From positions 1 to 23,580 of IMG/VR virus record IMGVR_UViG_3300044712_000319: a stretch of 23,580 nucleotides of DNA, one strand, 5' to 3'. Of this stretch, positions 22,366-23,580 are shown in pieces; position 1 is the stretch's first letter, and the number at the start of each line of letters is the position of its first letter. Both the position numbers and the translations under genes were made by a program. Under the pieces are notes generated by a model. It was given only the letters and a program-made list of their open reading frames with translations. It was not told the origin of the DNA and searched no databases. Source of the DNA: a virus.

Positions 22366-22515
22366 TTATTTTTTAGGTATACAGCCGATTAAATATGCAA
22401 AGCTAATAATTAAACCTAGCCAAATACCATAATCCTGTATTCCGATGTCTGTTAGGTATATTCCACTTGCTACTGTCAATGAGAACAATAATACTATTTT
22501 AGTAAAATCTATCAT
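22366..22515 (-). CDS. Mini membrane protein with two spans, 49 aa
   Basis: The frame runs from ATG at 22515 to TAA at 22366. Two hydrophobic segments (about 4-20, TKIVLLFSLTVASGIYL, and 30-46, GIWLGLIISFAYLIGC) are joined by a short acidic turn (TDIGIQD), and the end is Pro-Lys-Lys. The hairpin topology resembles small holins, but the gene is far from the lysis end. AAAGGA lies 6-7 nt before the ATG, one of the few good ribosome sites in this region. It starts 1 nt after the upstream stop. Confidence 0.65.
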   Translation of the reverse strand: MIDFTKIVLLFSLTVASGIYLTDIGIQDYGIWLGLIISFAYLIGCIPKK

Positions 22516-22516
22516 A

Positions 22517-22837
22517 CTATTTCCTTTGTTTTATTATTGATAATACTTCCTCGTATGCTTCTTTAGCACCTTTTGACCAAGTGGCACTTTCACTGAATCC
22601 TTGTGGATTTCCAATACATTCGAGTTTCTCCTCCACCTCCTCTGCTATACGAGTACGTTCTGTTTGGAGAATTTTATCTAAAAATATTTTAGCTTGTACC
22701 ACTCTTCCTCCGTCTTTTCTATAAGCACCGTTTCGTTCTTCGTAAATTCTTGTAACCTCATCTTCAATAAAAGCCAATAGTTGACCTGTATAAGCTGTTA
22801 ATATTTCTTTTTCTTTATCAAATGCAATGTTTGTCAT
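22517..22837 (-). CDS. Hypothetical helical protein, 106 aa
   Basis: A soluble, charged helical protein (FIEDEVTRIYEERNGAY, FLDKILQTERTRIAEEVEEK, GAKEAYEEVLSIIKQRK) with one short Gly-rich turn (KDGGRVVQ). Only one cysteine is present. Small helical proteins of this kind are common in phage early regions and usually lack known function. It is preceded by the 40-aa membrane gene and followed within 1 nt by the two-span membrane gene. Confidence 0.7.
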   Translation of the reverse strand: MTNIAFDKEKEILTAYTGQLLAFIEDEVTRIYEERNGAYRKDGGRVVQAKIFLDKILQTERTRIAEEVEEKLECIGNPQGFSESATWSKGAKEAYEEVLSIIKQRK

Positions 22838-22840
22838 GTG

Positions 22841-22963
22841 TTATTTAACATAAATTATTACTAATAAAGTGTAGTTAAAAGCCCATATTGCTGATGTAAT
22901 ATTGTCTGATAGCAACGAAAATGTAACTCCAGTTATTCCACATATTATTCCTAGTATTTTCAT
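22841..22963 (-). CDS. Mini membrane protein, 40 aa
   Basis: The frame runs from ATG at 22963 (MKILGIICGITGVTFSLLSD) to TAA at 22841. It has a hydrophobic N-terminal segment with Gly and one Cys, a short polar turn (SDNIT), and a second hydrophobic segment (AIWAFNYTLLVIIYV). It lies in tandem with other tiny genes, 3 nt after the upstream stop, which supports it as real although it is very short. Confidence 0.55.
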   Translation of the reverse strand: MKILGIICGITGVTFSLLSDNITSAIWAFNYTLLVIIYVK

Positions 22964-22966
22964 CTT

Positions 22967-23077
22967 TTATTTGGTTAATATTAAAGTTCCAAAAAACCAT
23001 CTGAAACACCAACAGCCATAGGCAGATTTATATATACTAAATTTTCCTCTAAACGCTTTACTTGTAAATATGTTCAT
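22967..23077 (-). CDS. Tiny aromatic/Cys-rich protein, 36 aa
   Basis: The frame runs from ATG at 23077 (MNIFTSKAFRGKFSIYKSAY) to TAA at 22967. The centre is GCWCFRWFFG, unusually rich in Trp, Phe and Cys for such a short protein, with a basic N-terminal half; it might lie at a membrane surface. It starts 6 nt after the upstream stop, with a weak AGAG before the ATG. The length makes a chance frame possible, but its position in a continuous run of small genes favours coding. Confidence 0.45.
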   Translation of the reverse strand: MNIFTSKAFRGKFSIYKSAYGCWCFRWFFGTLILTK

Positions 23078-23083
23078 CTCTAG

Positions 23084-23215
23084 TTATTCGGTTAGCCTAT
23101 AAATTCCATAAATAATAAACCATATAGGAAGTGTTATCACTAAAACAGCGAACACAATAATACTTACTATAAAATCAAATACATTTTCCATTTCATCAAA
23201 CATATCATAAAACAT
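23084..23215 (-). CDS. Mini membrane protein, 43 aa
   Basis: The frame runs from ATG at 23215 (MFYDMFDEMENVFDF) to TAA at 23084. An acidic N-terminus is followed by one long membrane span (about 15-38, IVSIIVFAVLVITLPIWFIIYG) and a short basic-polar end (IYRLTE). The charge layout would place the N-terminus outside by the positive-inside rule. It begins 1 nt after the stop of the Cys-rich 108-aa gene. Confidence 0.6.
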   Translation of the reverse strand: MFYDMFDEMENVFDFIVSIIVFAVLVITLPIWFIIYGIYRLTE

Positions 23216-23216
23216 A

Positions 23217-23543
23217 TTAGTTCTTTAGGTTATCTAAGGCTTTTAATGTTTCTTCTCGACAGGTATTGAAGCCACTACAGTCACATTCATCAGGGCCACC
23301 GTGGCACTCAGCACAAACTGTACTTTCAAAGTCGTCATCAAATCTACGTTTTGTTTCCAAACATATTTTCTCTTTAGGTATCACACCCTTCACCCTCTCC
23401 AACATATCCTGTTGACCTGCTTTGAAAGCTTTTGTTATCAACTCTTGAATATCAAAACTTGTAGATTGATGTGCAAATCCAATTAAATCTGATTTGTCTA
23501 AAATTCGAGTCGCTTCTGCTTGTAAGGTTTGTAGGTTAGTCAT
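23217..23543 (-). CDS. Cys-rich putative metal-binding protein, 108 aa
   Basis: The first 55 residues are helical (TLQAEATRILDKSDLIGF, IQELITKAFKAGQQDMLERV). The C-terminal half has a dense Cys cluster: Cys61, Cys77, Cys80, His81, Cys87, Cys89 and Cys95 (CAECHGG, ECDCSGFNTC). The spacing suits one or two zinc ions, but a disulphide-rich fold cannot be excluded by sequence; without a signal peptide zinc is more likely. I recognise no named family. The start has no Shine-Dalgarno (AATAACCCACA). Confidence 0.68.
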   Translation of the reverse strand: MTNLQTLQAEATRILDKSDLIGFAHQSTSFDIQELITKAFKAGQQDMLERVKGVIPKEKICLETKRRFDDDFESTVCAECHGGPDECDCSGFNTCREETLKALDNLKN

Positions 23544-23553
23544 TGTGGGTTAT

Positions 23554-23580
23554 TTATGATTGTTTAATATATTCACCATC
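23554..23580 (-). CDS. 3' end of a further gene, cut by the right window edge
   Basis: The last eight codons read DGEYIKQS followed by TAA at 23554, in a frame open to the window edge. The spacing to the next ATG (10 nt) fits the gene packing here. Too little is visible to say what the protein is. Confidence 0.4.
   Translation of the reverse strand, partial: DGEYIKQS

Noticed and set aside
1-23580. tRNA genes, CRISPR arrays, insertion sequences, integrase or attachment sites
   Set aside because: I looked for cloverleaf-type GTTC/CCA ends, regularly spaced repeats, transposase motifs and tyrosine/serine recombinase motifs by eye and saw none.

Overview
The window is a stretch of a tailed double-stranded DNA phage genome (or prophage) with podovirus-like content. 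It is AT-rich (about one third G+C by eye). Every supportable gene lies on the minus strand, so transcription runs from the right end (high coordinates) to the left. There is no rRNA, tRNA, transposase, integrase, CRISPR array or cellular housekeeping gene, and no gene-free stretch over 300 bases. Genes are short, tightly packed and often overlap by 1-50 nt.

Layout in transcription order. (1) About 23580-19594: a run of small, mostly unrecognised genes, including five mini membrane proteins, three Cys/His-rich putative zinc proteins, a secreted protein with a signal peptide, and a 283-aa orphan. (2) 19554-17598: two small conserved-type proteins, terminase small and large subunits. (3) 17502-13333: portal, a 182-aa protein, scaffold-like protein, major capsid protein and a 58-aa protein. 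(4) 13333-10691: an 85-aa putative surface protein, head-tail adaptor, 55-aa protein, a 385-aa fibre and an 88-aa coiled-coil protein. (5) 10694-5583: a 580-aa beta-rich tail protein and two long proteins (541 and 578 aa) that look like internal or ejection proteins. (6) 5580-1529: a 102-aa coiled-coil protein and a 1247-aa multidomain tail fibre. (7) 1525-1: a lysis-type end with two small proteins, a circularly permuted papain-fold enzyme, a holin-like membrane protein, and the start of a possible endolysin cut by the window edge.

No tape-measure protein, tail-tube protein or contractile sheath is visible between the adaptor and the fibres. With the ejection-like proteins, this argues for a short-tailed virion.

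Regulation: three good sigma70-type promoters, each with an extended -10 (TGnTATAAT), sit before the terminase block, the portal, and the scaffold/capsid block. Two of them share a longer motif around the -35, and the third has a 15-nt palindrome over its -35. Strong RNA hairpins lie after the capsid gene and before the adaptor gene. Few genes have a clear Shine-Dalgarno sequence; most starts follow an A/T-rich leader or a stop codon directly. The host cannot be named from the sequence: promoters look like ordinary sigma70, but the scarcity of Shine-Dalgarno sites suggests a host that depends little on them. Standard stop codons (TAA, TAG, TGA) are used.

I did not find a clear new defence or mobile system. 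The most unusual items are the alternative RNA pairings after the capsid gene, the promoter set, the overlapping mini-membrane genes upstream of the terminase and the secreted phage protein.
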